Under the pieces are notes generated by a model. That model had not been told where the DNA came from. It did not search any database and saw only the letters and a list, made by a program, of their open reading frames with translations. This document shows positions 7,885 through 16,127 of a stretch of 64,000 nucleotides of DNA, in pieces. The number at the start of each line of letters is the position of its first letter. Position 1 is the stretch's first letter. The position numbers and the translations under genes were made by a program. Origin of the DNA: Mycolicibacterium grossiae (GTDB lineage: Bacteria; Actinomycetota; Actinomycetes; Mycobacteriales; Mycobacteriaceae); contig NZ_CP043474.1 of the NCBI RefSeq assembly GCF_008329645.1, forward strand, positions 5,456,001-5,520,000, written 5' to 3'.

Positions 7885-9120
7885 GTGTCGCGGCGCACCG
7901 TCGAGTACCCGTGCGCGGTCGTCCTCGTCGGACTGCTCGCCGGGCTGGCGGGCGCGGCCACCACGTGGCTGCTGCACCTCGTCGAGCACCTGACGTACGC
8001 CTACTCGTTCGGCACGCTGCTGACCGGGGTCGGGGACAGTTCGCCCGTGCGCCGGGCGCTGGGACCGATGCTCGGCGGCGCGCTGGCCGGCGCGTGCTGG
8101 TGGGCGCTGCGCCGGACCGCCGACGTCCCGAGCCTGTCGACGACCATCACCGAGCACCGGCCGCTGCCCCGGCTCCGCATGTCGCTCGACGCGCTGATCC
8201 AGGTCCTGCTGGTGGGGTCGGGTGCCTCCCTCGGCCGCGAGGGCGCCCCGCGGCAGTTGGCGGCGTCCTTCGGCGACCTCGGCATCGCCCGTCTGTCCCT
8301 CACGGCGCGCGACCGCGAGATCCTGCTGGCCAGTGCGGCGGGCGCCGGCCTCGGAGCGGTGTACAGCGTCCCACTCGGCGGTGCGTTGTTCGCCACCCAG
8401 ATCCTGTTGCGCACCTGGCATCCGCGCGCGCTGGGTACCGCGCTGCTCACGTCGGCACTCGCGGTCGCGGTCGCGGCCCCGGTCACCCACCTGGAGCATT
8501 CGCTGACCTGGCCCGAGGCGCGGCTGTCGTACCTGTTCGGGGTTCTCGCCGTGGCGATCGCCCCCATTGCCGTCGCGATCGGACTCGGCTTCGACAGGCT
8601 GATGGCGTGGGCACGACCGGTGCCGCAGTTCCGTTCCTGGACGCTGGTTCCCGCGATTGGCTGCGCCGGGCTGGTGATGGGCGTCTGCTCCATCTGGTGG
8701 CCGGAACTGCCGGGCAACGGACGCAGCATCCTGACCGTCAGCGTCGACGCCGGCCTCACCGTTGGCGGGGCGGCCGCGCTCCTGCTGCTCAAACCGCTCC
8801 TGACCGCACTGTTCCTGCGCGCGGGCGCCGTCGGCGGACTCCTCACCCCGGCGCTGGCGACCGGCGCGGCCGCGGGATCGGTTCTCGCGCTGGCCCTCAA
8901 CGCGTGGGCCGGTACGTACCTGTCGGTGGCGGCGCTGTCACTGACGTGCGCCGCGGGCGTCCTCGCCGTGACGCAACGCGCGCCGCTATGGGCGGCGCTG
9001 TTCGTGTGGGAGCTGGCCCGGCCGCCGGTCTCGCTGCTGGTCGTCTTCGCGCTCGCCGCGCTCGCCGCACACGGACTGCGGGTGGCGCACGAGCGCCACA
9101 CCGCTAGCGCGGCAGCTTGA
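7885..9120 (+). CDS. ClC-family chloride channel/transporter
   Basis: 411-residue ClC-type anion channel or H+/Cl- antiporter of the inner membrane, about 10-12 helices. The selectivity-filter signatures are visible: GSGASLGREGAP (the GREGxP motif) near residue 113 and GGLLTP near residue 316. No cytoplasmic CBS domain follows, so it is the short form. GTG 7885 is the predicted leaderless start, 6 bp after TAGATT. The 3' end overlaps the convergent lpqW gene by 17 bp (9104-9120). I do not recall this gene next to mshB in M. tuberculosis, so it may be a lineage-specific addition. Transport direction and coupling cannot be read from sequence. Confidence 0.92.
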   Translation: MSRRTVEYPCAVVLVGLLAGLAGAATTWLLHLVEHLTYAYSFGTLLTGVGDSSPVRRALGPMLGGALAGACWWALRRTADVPSLSTTITEHRPLPRLRMSLDALIQVLLVGSGASLGREGAPRQLAASFGDLGIARLSLTARDREILLASAAGAGLGAVYSVPLGGALFATQILLRTWHPRALGTALLTSALAVAVAAPVTHLEHSLTWPEARLSYLFGVLAVAIAPIAVAIGLGFDRLMAWARPVPQFRSWTLVPAIGCAGLVMGVCSIWWPELPGNGRSILTVSVDAGLTVGGAAALLLLKPLLTALFLRAGAVGGLLTPALATGAAAGSVLALALNAWAGTYLSVAALSLTCAAGVLAVTQRAPLWAALFVWELARPPVSLLVVFALAALAAHGLRVAHERHTASAAA

Positions 9121-11059
9121 GCCAGCGGCCCGCGTCGCCGACGATGCCGACGGGCACGGCCCCGGTCAGGCTGACGTTGCGGACGCTGGGGCCGGCCGCC
9201 ACGATCGTCGTGTCCTGCAGGATCGGCAGCACCGTGGACATGTTCCACAGCCGAGGCTCCACGGCGGTGAGGACGTCGGCGATGTTCTGCGTCCCGTCGA
9301 GCGCCGCGGCGATCGACGGCTGGATGCTGCGGTCGCAGATCCCGGTGAGATTCGACGGCGCCTGCACCAGCTGATCGGGCCGCGGCGCGGGCGACGGGCT
9401 CGTGGCCGTCGTGATCGTCCCGGTCGACGGCGCCGTGGTGGTGTTCGTCGGGGGGCGTGCGGGCGTCGACGACCTACCCGACGTCGGCGGGGCGGTGGGC
9501 GTCGTGCTGCCCGGCGTCGTCTGCGGCGGGACCGGACCCGGCGGCGTGGTCGGCACTGCGGTCGCCTCCAGCGCGGGGCAGCCGTACCGCGATGCGAGCG
9601 CCGTCGCGAGATCACCGCCGGCCTGGTGCCAGCCGACGATGGCGTCGACGCGGTCGTCGGCCAGGGCGTCGCCGTAGAGCGTGGGCGGGTCCAGGGACAG
9701 CACCGACGCGGCGATCCCGACGCTGCGCAACTGGTCGGCCGCGGTGTTGGCCACCGCCACCGAGGTCGGATCGTTGGCGGCCACGCCGAGGACCAGCGCC
9801 AGCGGCTGGCCGTCGCGGGTGATCTGGCCGCGGTCCTCGTCCGGCGCCGGCGTACCCGGCGTCGCGGGGGGCGACGTCGGCACCGGCTCGACGCGGAAGC
9901 CTGCCTGCCCCAACAGGTTCAGCGCCTCCTCCCGCGACATCGCCGGCGGCGCCGTCGGCACGTACCCGGGATCCGACGGCGAACGGACCTGCGCCTGGGC
10001 GAGCGTCACGGTGTTGTCGCTGCCCGCGCCGACGGCGGCGAGCAGATCGACGTCGAGGAGTCCGAGGATCGCCTTGCGCACCGCGACGTCGGCCAGCATC
10101 GGCCGCTGCGCCCGCAGCGTCAGCTGCATGACGCGCGGCGTGACGATGCGCGCGGTCCGGACGTCGGGAATGGCGGACAGCTGCGCGAACGCCGCCTGGC
10201 CGCCGTGCACCTGGGCCACCTGGGTGTCGCCGTTGCGGATCGAGTCGGCCAGCGCCGCGGGCGCCCCGCCGCGCCGGAACAGGATGAGGTCGGGCGTGGC
10301 GGGTTGGGCCCAGTAGCGGTCGTTGCGCGCCAGCAGGATCTCGTCGCGCTGCGGGTCGATGCTCTCCACGCGGAACTGCCCGCCGGTGACCGGCATCGCG
10401 CGGGCCAGGCCCGCGGCGAACCCGCCCGGCACGTCCTTGACGATGTGCGCGGGCAGGATGTCGTTGAACAGCTCGCGCCAGGCCGGGTACGGCTGCGAGA
10501 ACGTGACGACGGCCGTCTTGCCGCCCTCCACCGACTGCACTCCGGTGATCAGGTCGTAGCCGGCGGGATCCACCACGCCGGGCTCGCTGACCATCTGCCG
10601 CCAGAGGTACCAGTAGTCGTCGGCGGCGATGGGCGCGTTGTCGGTCCAGGAGGCCTCCGGGCGGATCCGGTAGGTGACGGTGAACGGGTCCTGGCCGGTG
10701 ACCTCCGCCGACTCGAGCAGTGAGGTGTCCACCTCCCAGCGCGAGCCGGTCGGCGACGCCGGGTCGGCGATCGGCCGGAACGAACTCGGCAGCACCAGCG
10801 ACGAGATGGCGGCGTTGACCGGCGACTGGTCGCTCATCAGGTGGGGATTGAACCCGGCCCCGATCGAGTCGATCGCCATGATGATCTGCGTCGCCTTCAT
10901 CGGTGGCGGCGGCGTCGACTGCGTGGTGTCGGTGCTCTGCGGCGCAGGCGGCGGGCTGACGGTGCACGCCGCGACGAGCAGTCCGCACGCCGCGACCTTG
11001 ACCGCTCCGACGAGCCGAGCGCTCACGCGGAGGGCGAGGCGTCGGGCAGTCGTCGGCAC
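9104..11059 (-). CDS. lpqW: Lipoprotein LpqW (LM/LAM biosynthesis regulator)
   Basis: 651-residue lipoprotein with the fold of ABC oligopeptide-binding proteins. In mycobacteria LpqW directs the intermediate AcPIM4 toward LM/LAM rather than polar PIMs. The N-terminal signal ends in the lipobox LLVAAC (C32), followed by a Pro/Thr linker. Two binding-protein lobes flank a second Pro/Thr-rich insertion at ~500-550. I chose GTG 11059: TAGATT (11067-11072) lies 7 bp upstream with no ribosome site, a leaderless start. An upstream in-frame TTG at 11077 lies inside or before that promoter. pimE, acting at the same branch point, lies 3 kb away. It is convergent with the ClC gene, with a 17-bp overlap. 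Confidence 0.95.
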   Translation of the reverse strand: MPTTARRLALRVSARLVGAVKVAACGLLVAACTVSPPPAPQSTDTTQSTPPPPMKATQIIMAIDSIGAGFNPHLMSDQSPVNAAISSLVLPSSFRPIADPASPTGSRWEVDTSLLESAEVTGQDPFTVTYRIRPEASWTDNAPIAADDYWYLWRQMVSEPGVVDPAGYDLITGVQSVEGGKTAVVTFSQPYPAWRELFNDILPAHIVKDVPGGFAAGLARAMPVTGGQFRVESIDPQRDEILLARNDRYWAQPATPDLILFRRGGAPAALADSIRNGDTQVAQVHGGQAAFAQLSAIPDVRTARIVTPRVMQLTLRAQRPMLADVAVRKAILGLLDVDLLAAVGAGSDNTVTLAQAQVRSPSDPGYVPTAPPAMSREEALNLLGQAGFRVEPVPTSPPATPGTPAPDEDRGQITRDGQPLALVLGVAANDPTSVAVANTAADQLRSVGIAASVLSLDPPTLYGDALADDRVDAIVGWHQAGGDLATALASRYGCPALEATAVPTTPPGPVPPQTTPGSTTPTAPPTSGRSSTPARPPTNTTTAPSTGTITTATSPSPAPRPDQLVQAPSNLTGICDRSIQPSIAAALDGTQNIADVLTAVEPRLWNMSTVLPILQDTTIVAAGPSVRNVSLTGAVPVGIVGDAGRWLKLPR

Positions 11060-11125
11060 GCCGTTCAATCTAGCCAAGGGCGCACCACGCGCCCCACACG
11101 CGTCAGCCGCGCCTCACGATCATCC

Positions 11126-13015
11126 TCAGCCGCGCGCCTTGGCCCGCGCCTTCGCCCGCGCCCGCAGGCTCGCCGTCAGCTCGACCTTGCGCACGCGGAC
11201 CACCTCGGGGGTCACCTCGACGCACTCGTCCTCGGCGCAGAACTCCATCGCCTGCTCCAGGTCGAGCGTCAGCGGACGGGCCAGCGTCTCCATGACGTCG
11301 GCCGTCGAGCTGCGCATGTTCGTCAGCTTCTTCTCCCGCGTCACGTTGACGTCGAGGTCCTCGGCGCGCGGATTGATGCCGACCACCTGGCCCTCGTAGG
11401 TGTCCTCGCCGGGCTCGACGAAGAACTGGCCGCGGTCGGCGAGCTGGATCATCGCGAACGGCGTGATGCTGCCGGTGCGGTCGCTCACCAGCGAGCCGGT
11501 GTGGCGGGCACGGATCTCGCCCGCCCACGGACGGTAGCCGTCGAACACCGCGTTGGCGATGCCGGTGCCGCGGGTCAGCGTGAGGAAGTCGGTGCGGAAG
11601 CCGATGAGGCCGCGGCTGGGCACGATGAAGTCCATCCGGACCCAGCCCGCCGCGTGGTTGGCCATCTCCTCCATGCGGCCCTTGCGCGCCGCCATCAGCT
11701 GCGTGATGGCGCCGACGAACTCCTCCGGGCAGTCGATGGTGATGGCCTCGAACGGCTCGTGCAGCTTGCCGTCGATGGTCCGGGTGACCACCTGCGGCTT
11801 GCCGACGGTCAGCTCGAAGCCCTCGCGACGCATCTGCTCGACGAGCACGGCGAGCGCCAGCTCGCCGCGGCCCTGCACCTCCCAGGAGTCCGGACGGCCG
11901 ATGTCGACGACGCGGATCGACACGTTGCCGACCAGTTCGCGGTCCAGCCGGTCGCGCACCATGCGGGCGGTCAGCTTGTGGCCGCTGACCTTGCCCGCCA
12001 GCGGCGAGGTGTTGGTGCCGATGGTCACCGAGATCGCGGGCTCGTCGACGGTGATGCGCGGTAGTGCGTGCGCGTGGTCCGGGTCGGCGAGCGTGTCGCC
12101 GATCATGATCTCCGGCAGGCCCGCCACGGCGACGATGTCGCCGGCGACGGCCTCGTCGGTCGGGTTGCGCTCCACGCCGACGGTCGCGAGCAGCTCGGTG
12201 ATCTTCGCGTTGGTGACGACGGGTGCGCCGTCGACCTCGCGCATCCACGCCACCTGCTGGCCCTTGCGCAGCTTGCCGTTGTAGATGCGGATCAGGGCGA
12301 GACGGCCCAGGAACGCCGACGCATCGAGGTTGGTGACGAGCGCCTGCAGCGGCGCCTCGGGGTCACCGCTCGGCGGCGGAATGTGCTCCATCAGCACGTC
12401 GAACAGCGGGTCGAGGTTCTCGCCGTCGGGGTTCTGCCCGTTCTCCGGCTGGGTGGTGCTGGCGATGCCGGCGCGCCCGGAGGCGTACAGCGTCGGCAGG
12501 TCCAGCGCCTTCTCCGCGGCGGCCTGGGCTTCCTCGTCCAGATCGGAGGCGACGTCGAGCAGCAGGTCGTGGCTCTCCTCGACCACCTCGGCGATGCGGG
12601 CGTCGGGGCGGTCGGTCTTGTTGACCACCAGCAGCACCGGCAGGTGCGCCGCGAGCGCCTTGCGCAGGACGAAGCGGGTCTGCGGCAGCGGCCCCTCGGA
12701 GGCGTCGACGAGCAGCACCACGCCGTCGACCATCGACAGGCCGCGCTCGACCTCGCCACCGAAGTCGGCGTGGCCCGGTGTGTCGATCACGTTGATCACC
12801 GTCATCGAGCCATCCGGGTGCGTGCGGTGCACCGCGGTGTTCTTGGCGAGGATGGTGATGCCCTTTTCCTTCTCCAGGTCCCCGGAGTCCATCAGGCGCT
12901 CGATGGCATCATCACCGCGATGGGTCAGGGCGCCGGACTGCCGCAACATCGCATCGACGAGCGTCGTCTTGCCATGATCGACGTGCGCGACGATGGCTAC
13001 GTTACGAAAATCCAC
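11126..13015 (-). CDS. typA: Ribosome-associated GTPase TypA/BipA
   Basis: 629-residue translational GTPase of the EF-G family that binds the 70S ribosome and is linked to stress adaptation and ribosome assembly. P-loop AHVDHGKTTL is at residues ~8-17, DTPGHADF (G3) near 80 and NKTD (G4) near 134; the C-terminal part includes the TypA-specific domain, with SRGLIGFRTDFL. The tail is Arg/Ala/Lys-rich. GTG 13015 was chosen because DFRNVAIVAHVDHGKT then matches the family N-terminus; GACAAT lies 7 bp upstream, a possible leaderless arrangement. It is divergent from the small Cys-rich gene at 13080. Confidence 0.97.
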   Translation of the reverse strand: MDFRNVAIVAHVDHGKTTLVDAMLRQSGALTHRGDDAIERLMDSGDLEKEKGITILAKNTAVHRTHPDGSMTVINVIDTPGHADFGGEVERGLSMVDGVVLLVDASEGPLPQTRFVLRKALAAHLPVLLVVNKTDRPDARIAEVVEESHDLLLDVASDLDEEAQAAAEKALDLPTLYASGRAGIASTTQPENGQNPDGENLDPLFDVLMEHIPPPSGDPEAPLQALVTNLDASAFLGRLALIRIYNGKLRKGQQVAWMREVDGAPVVTNAKITELLATVGVERNPTDEAVAGDIVAVAGLPEIMIGDTLADPDHAHALPRITVDEPAISVTIGTNTSPLAGKVSGHKLTARMVRDRLDRELVGNVSIRVVDIGRPDSWEVQGRGELALAVLVEQMRREGFELTVGKPQVVTRTIDGKLHEPFEAITIDCPEEFVGAITQLMAARKGRMEEMANHAAGWVRMDFIVPSRGLIGFRTDFLTLTRGTGIANAVFDGYRPWAGEIRARHTGSLVSDRTGSITPFAMIQLADRGQFFVEPGEDTYEGQVVGINPRAEDLDVNVTREKKLTNMRSSTADVMETLARPLTLDLEQAMEFCAEDECVEVTPEVVRVRKVELTASLRARAKARAKARG

Positions 13016-13079
13016 GTCCAGGATTGTCGCAGCGCAGGCGAGCAATCGCGAAAACGACGGAAGGCAGTCTGAGCGTCAC

Positions 13080-13247
13080 GTGAAGCACCAGAAGTTCGCC
13101 ACCGCCACGCCGAAGAAGAAGTGTTGCCGCTCGAAGCCGCGGTGCAAGCGCTGCCCGCTGGTGCTGCACAAGGTGCACAAGGCGGAGCTGTCCGGAATCC
13201 GGGGCAAGGACCTCGAGAAGGTGTTCCGCCGGGCACGAAAGGCCTGA
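13080..13247 (+). CDS. Small basic Cys-rich protein (55 aa)
   Basis: 55 residues from GTG 13080 (the frame stays open upstream, but homologous-looking sequence starts at VKHQKFATATPKKK). It is very basic, and four cysteines cluster as CC-x5-C-x2-C (residues ~14-23, CCRSKPRCKRC). The C-terminal half is helical (LSGIRGKDLEKVFRRARKA). It resembles small ribosome- or nucleic-acid-binding zinc-ribbon proteins, but no family is recognised. It sits 64 bp from typA, divergently, in the place where M. tuberculosis carries narGHJI. A structural zinc is inferred from the cysteine spacing only. Confidence 0.75.
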   Translation: MKHQKFATATPKKKCCRSKPRCKRCPLVLHKVHKAELSGIRGKDLEKVFRRARKA

Positions 13248-13422
13248 TCACCAGCGGCGACGGGGTGCGCCACGGCGATCGCGGTGCCAGGTCGCAGGGG
13301 TCCGCGCGCACCGGCGTCCCGCGGGGGGCGCAGGTCGGTGGCGGCATGTCCGGACGCCGCGATCGTCGCCGCGCCGACGGACGCGGCGTTCGCACGCCGC
13401 CACCGTCGTGGTGTGCCGCATG

Positions 13423-13827
13423 TCACCCCGACGTCGTCAGCGCAGCCCGCAGCGCCGGCACCCAGCCGCGGTCGGCGGGCACCCAGTCGAGGCCGTCGAG
13501 ATCGTCGCGCGTGACCCAGCGCAGCGCCTGATGGTCGAGCGCGGCGACCTCGCCGGCGCGCAGTGTCACGCGGTAGGCGCGCAGGACGAGGGTGTCGCGC
13601 AACGCCACGTCGGCGCCGATCCGCTCCCCCACGTCGACGTGGACGCCGAGTTCCTCCTGCAATTCGCGCGCCAGCGCGACGGCGTCGCTCTCGCCCGGCA
13701 GGGCCTTGCCGCCGGGCAGTTCCCACAGGCCGGCCAGTTCGGGTGGGTGGCGGCGCTGCGCGACGAGCAACGCCGCGTCGGCGATGAGCGCGCCGGCGAC
13801 GACGGTGACGGTGTCCTGGTTGCGCAC
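13423..13827 (-). CDS. mutT2: Nudix hydrolase MutT2 (dCTP pyrophosphatase type)
   Basis: Nudix hydrolase of ~134 residues. The complete Nudix box GX5EX7REUXEEXGU is present (GKALPGE, then RELQEELGV), giving the Mg-binding glutamates. VAQRRHPPELAGLWELPGGK and WVPADRGW match mycobacterial MutT2, which hydrolyses dCTP/CTP, including 5-methyl-dCTP, and cleans the nucleotide pool. GTG 13827 is preferred (AGGA 8 bp upstream, VRNQD then VAGAL as in homologues). An ATG at 13875 exists, but it overlaps the start of the divergent pterin dehydratase and lies ahead of a small duplicated segment (GTGCxxAACCAGGAC at codons 9 and 16). Confidence 0.93.
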   Translation of the reverse strand: MRNQDTVTVVAGALIADAALLVAQRRHPPELAGLWELPGGKALPGESDAVALARELQEELGVHVDVGERIGADVALRDTLVLRAYRVTLRAGEVAALDHQALRWVTRDDLDGLDWVPADRGWVPALRAALTTSG

Positions 13828-13873
13828 TTCAGGGTCCTGGTTTTGCACTGCGGGCGACGGTATACCGGAGGGC

Positions 13874-14158
13874 ATGGCCGTACTACCCGACGATCAGGTC
13901 GACGCCGCGCTGTCCGATCTCCCCGGCTGGGAACGTGCGGACGGCGCGCTGCGGCGCTCGATCGACTTCCCGGCGTTCCTCGACGGCGTCGAGGCGGTTC
14001 GTCGCGTCGCCGAGCAGGCGGAGCAACGTGACCATCACCCCGACATCGACATCCGTTGGCGGACCGTGACGTTCGCACTCGTCACGCACTCCGAGGGCGG
14101 CATCACCGAGAAGGACGTCGAGATGGCGCGCGACATCAACCGGATCGTCGCCGGCTGA
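13874..14158 (+). CDS. phhB: Pterin-4a-carbinolamine dehydratase
   Basis: 94-residue dehydratase of the PCD/DCoH family. It recycles 4a-hydroxytetrahydropterin after aromatic amino-acid hydroxylation, or acts in molybdopterin-related pterin chemistry. The active-site signature (E/D)HHPD appears as DHHPDIDIRW near residue 54, with the family's WxxxTFALVTHSEGG and a C-terminal DxxMARDIN. The ATG at 13874 follows GGAGGG. Its 3' end overlaps the convergent pimE gene by 23 bp. In M. tuberculosis the homologue (Rv1159A) has the same two neighbours, pimE and mutT2. Confidence 0.92.
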   Translation: MAVLPDDQVDAALSDLPGWERADGALRRSIDFPAFLDGVEAVRRVAEQAEQRDHHPDIDIRWRTVTFALVTHSEGGITEKDVEMARDINRIVAG

Positions 14159-15335
14159 GCACGATCCACGCCAGCGTCGCCAGGGTGGCGACGACGTAGA
14201 CCAGTCCGGCCCACGCCAGGTACCACGGCCGGCTGATCTCCCAGATGGTCGGCTGCGCGAAGCTCAGCAGCCACGGCACACCGATCAGCGTCAGCGCCAG
14301 CCAGCCCCCGCCGACGATGCGGGCTCCGGGCCGGTTGCGCACCGGCCCGTGCAGCAGCCACAGCATCAGCGGGATGAGCCACACCCAGTGGTGGGTCCAC
14401 GAGATCGGCGACAGCAGCAGCCCGAACAGCTGCACGATGACGAGGGCGCCGAGCCGGTCGGCTGCCCCGCCGACGGCGCGCCATGCCAGGAACGCCAGCA
14501 CTGCGGTCGCCGCGACGGCGATCACGACGGCGGGCCCGAAGCCGGCGTCGTGGCCGAGGATGCGCGAGATGCCACCGCGCCAGGACTGGTTGAAGGACGT
14601 GCCGACCGGACCGACGCGGTCGGCGTCGCCGAGCAGGTCGGTGAAGTAGAACCGCGCCTGATCGCCGAGCACCAGCAGCGACACGCCGATGGTGGCGAAG
14701 AAGACGACGGCCGACCACAGCGCGGTGCCCCAGCGCCGGGCGCCGACGAAGTACAGCCCCGACACGGCGGGGGTGAGCTTGACGCCTGCGGCCAGGCCGA
14801 CGAGCAGACCCGAGAGCCACCAGCGGCTGCCGTACACCGCCCACAGCACGGCGAGCACCAGGATGACGTTGACCTGGCCGTAGTCGAACGTGCTGCGCAG
14901 CGGTTCGGTCCAGATGCCCAGCGCCGTCCACGCCATGGCGAGCCGGCGGTCGTCACGGCCCAGCAGGCGCAGGCTGACCCACACCACGCCGTAGAGCGCG
15001 GCGATCACGCCGAGTTGCCATGCGAAGGCCAACACGCCGAAGGGCACCAGGTGCAGCGGTGCGAACACCACCGCGGCGAACGGCGGGTAGGTGAAGGGCA
15101 GCGGGAAGTCCGGCGTCTGGTCGGCGTAGACGTAGTCGTAGAGCGCGCCGCCGTTCGCGAGGGTGGCGGCGCCGCCGACGTAGACGTGCAGGTCGACGAA
15201 GTTCGCACCGTTGGGCACCAGGTACGTCCACGCCAGCCGCGCGGCGACGCTGAGCGCGAGCAGCCAGGGCGCTGCCGCTCTCAGACGGGCCGCGGCCGCG
15301 CTGGGGACCGGCCGGGCCGGTGAGTGAACGTCTAT
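14136..15335 (-). CDS. pimE: Polyprenol-phosphate-mannose-dependent mannosyltransferase PimE
   Basis: Membrane GT-C mannosyltransferase (GT87 type) that adds the fifth mannose to AcPIM4 in higher PIM synthesis. About ten helices; the catalytic extracytoplasmic loop carries ANFVDLHVYVGGAA with the essential Asp early in the protein. The sequence is near-identical to known PimE from that motif to SRRRSG. The start is the oddity. Similarity to PimE, including the first helix (WLLALSVAARLAWTYLV), continues upstream of the first standard start codon (GTG 15218), and no in-frame ATG, GTG or TTG exists before a TGA. A -10 TACAGT (15343-15348) lies 7 bp before an ATA at 15335, where a leaderless ATG would be expected. 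The feature is drawn from there; 15218 is the conservative alternative. Confidence 0.9.
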   Translation of the reverse strand: MDVHSPARPVPSAAAARLRAAAPWLLALSVAARLAWTYLVPNGANFVDLHVYVGGAATLANGGALYDYVYADQTPDFPLPFTYPPFAAVVFAPLHLVPFGVLAFAWQLGVIAALYGVVWVSLRLLGRDDRRLAMAWTALGIWTEPLRSTFDYGQVNVILVLAVLWAVYGSRWWLSGLLVGLAAGVKLTPAVSGLYFVGARRWGTALWSAVVFFATIGVSLLVLGDQARFYFTDLLGDADRVGPVGTSFNQSWRGGISRILGHDAGFGPAVVIAVAATAVLAFLAWRAVGGAADRLGALVIVQLFGLLLSPISWTHHWVWLIPLMLWLLHGPVRNRPGARIVGGGWLALTLIGVPWLLSFAQPTIWEISRPWYLAWAGLVYVVATLATLAWIVLSRRRSG

Positions 15336-15403
15336 TCGTCCGACTGTAGCGACCGGTCACCGTCTGCAACCGTGTGCGTAACGGTTGCATAAATGCCACT
15401 CAT

Positions 15404-15434
15404 GTCACTTGAGTAACTCCCGTAACTCCGTAGC
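15404..15434 (+). promoter_or_regulatory. Three direct repeats with 9-bp period (MtrA-like box)
   Basis: GTCAC (15404), GTAAC (15413) and GTAAC (15422) recur every 9 bp, followed by GTAGC at 15430. Direct GTAAC-type repeats with this spacing are the recognised binding pattern of the response regulator MtrA. The site is 40-70 bp upstream of the secreted-protein gene at 15473 and about 70-100 bp from the pimE start. Confidence 0.55.
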
Positions 15435-15472
15435 TTCGGTAGCGGACGTGCCGCCAACCGATTGGAAGAACC

Positions 15473-16084
15473 ATGCACTTCGCTCGAAAACTGTTCGCCG
15501 CCAGCATGATCGGTGTCGCCGGCACCGTCGGCGCGGCGCTGGCGCTGAGTGCGCCGGCCGCCGCGGAGCCCGCTCCGGCTCCGGCTCCCGCGCCCGCCGC
15601 GCCGAGCATCCCCGGCCTGCCGTTCCTGAACCTGGCCAACGCGCCGATGATGCTGCAGGGCCTGGCCTCGACGCTGTCCGGTGCCACCGGGGCCGCCTCC
15701 CCGGCCGCCGTGCCCGCGGCGACGCCGACCGCCTCGGCGACGCTGAACCTGCCGCCCGGCCAGGGTCCGCTGGGTCTGGCCCCCGCGGCACCCGCTGCGG
15801 CCGCCGCCCCGGCCGCTGCCGCCGCTGCACCGGCGGCCCAGGGCCTGGTGCCGTCGGCCGAGGTGAACCTGCCGCAGGTGCCGGGCACCCCGCTGCCGCA
15901 GCAGGTCGACCTGCCCGGTGACCTCTCGTCGCTGATGCCCGCCGGCACGCCGCTGTCCAACCTGCTGCCGAAGCCGGCCGCCCCGGCCGCTCCCGCAGCA
16001 CCGGGTGCCCCGGCGCCGACCACCGGCGCGCAGAGCTTGCAAAGCCTTGCGCCGCTGGTGTTCCCGGCGTCCGCCCTGCCCTGA
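15473..16084 (+). CDS. Ala/Pro-rich secreted protein (Rv1158c-like)
   Basis: 203 residues, start ATG 15473 behind GGAAGAACC. The Sec signal peptide (residues ~1-30: MHFARKLFAAS, hydrophobic core, APAAAEP) leads into a mature chain of Ala-, Pro- and Leu-rich segments with no recognisable enzyme motif and no cysteine. It matches in position and composition the M. tuberculosis Ala/Pro-rich protein Rv1158c beside pimE. The next gene, a second Ala/Pro-rich secreted protein, begins 43 bp downstream with its own ribosome site, so the two are probably co-transcribed. Upstream GTAAC repeats suggest control by a cell-envelope regulator. Likely cell-wall or extracellular; function unknown. Confidence 0.85.
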   Translation: MHFARKLFAASMIGVAGTVGAALALSAPAAAEPAPAPAPAPAAPSIPGLPFLNLANAPMMLQGLASTLSGATGAASPAAVPAATPTASATLNLPPGQGPLGLAPAAPAAAAAPAAAAAAPAAQGLVPSAEVNLPQVPGTPLPQQVDLPGDLSSLMPAGTPLSNLLPKPAAPAAPAAPGAPAPTTGAQSLQSLAPLVFPASALP

Positions 16085-16127
16085 CCCACGCCGACGACGC
16101 AGTAACCGAAACCGATACGGGAGAGTC

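Noticed and set aside
12997..13079. In-frame N-terminal extension of the 55-aa Cys-rich protein
   Set aside because: It would overlap the typA start region on the opposite strand; coding character begins at GTG 13080.
13248..13422. Possible small gene on either strand between the 55-aa gene and mutT2
   Set aside because: Only Arg/Pro-rich frames without ribosome site or promoter; left as non-coding.
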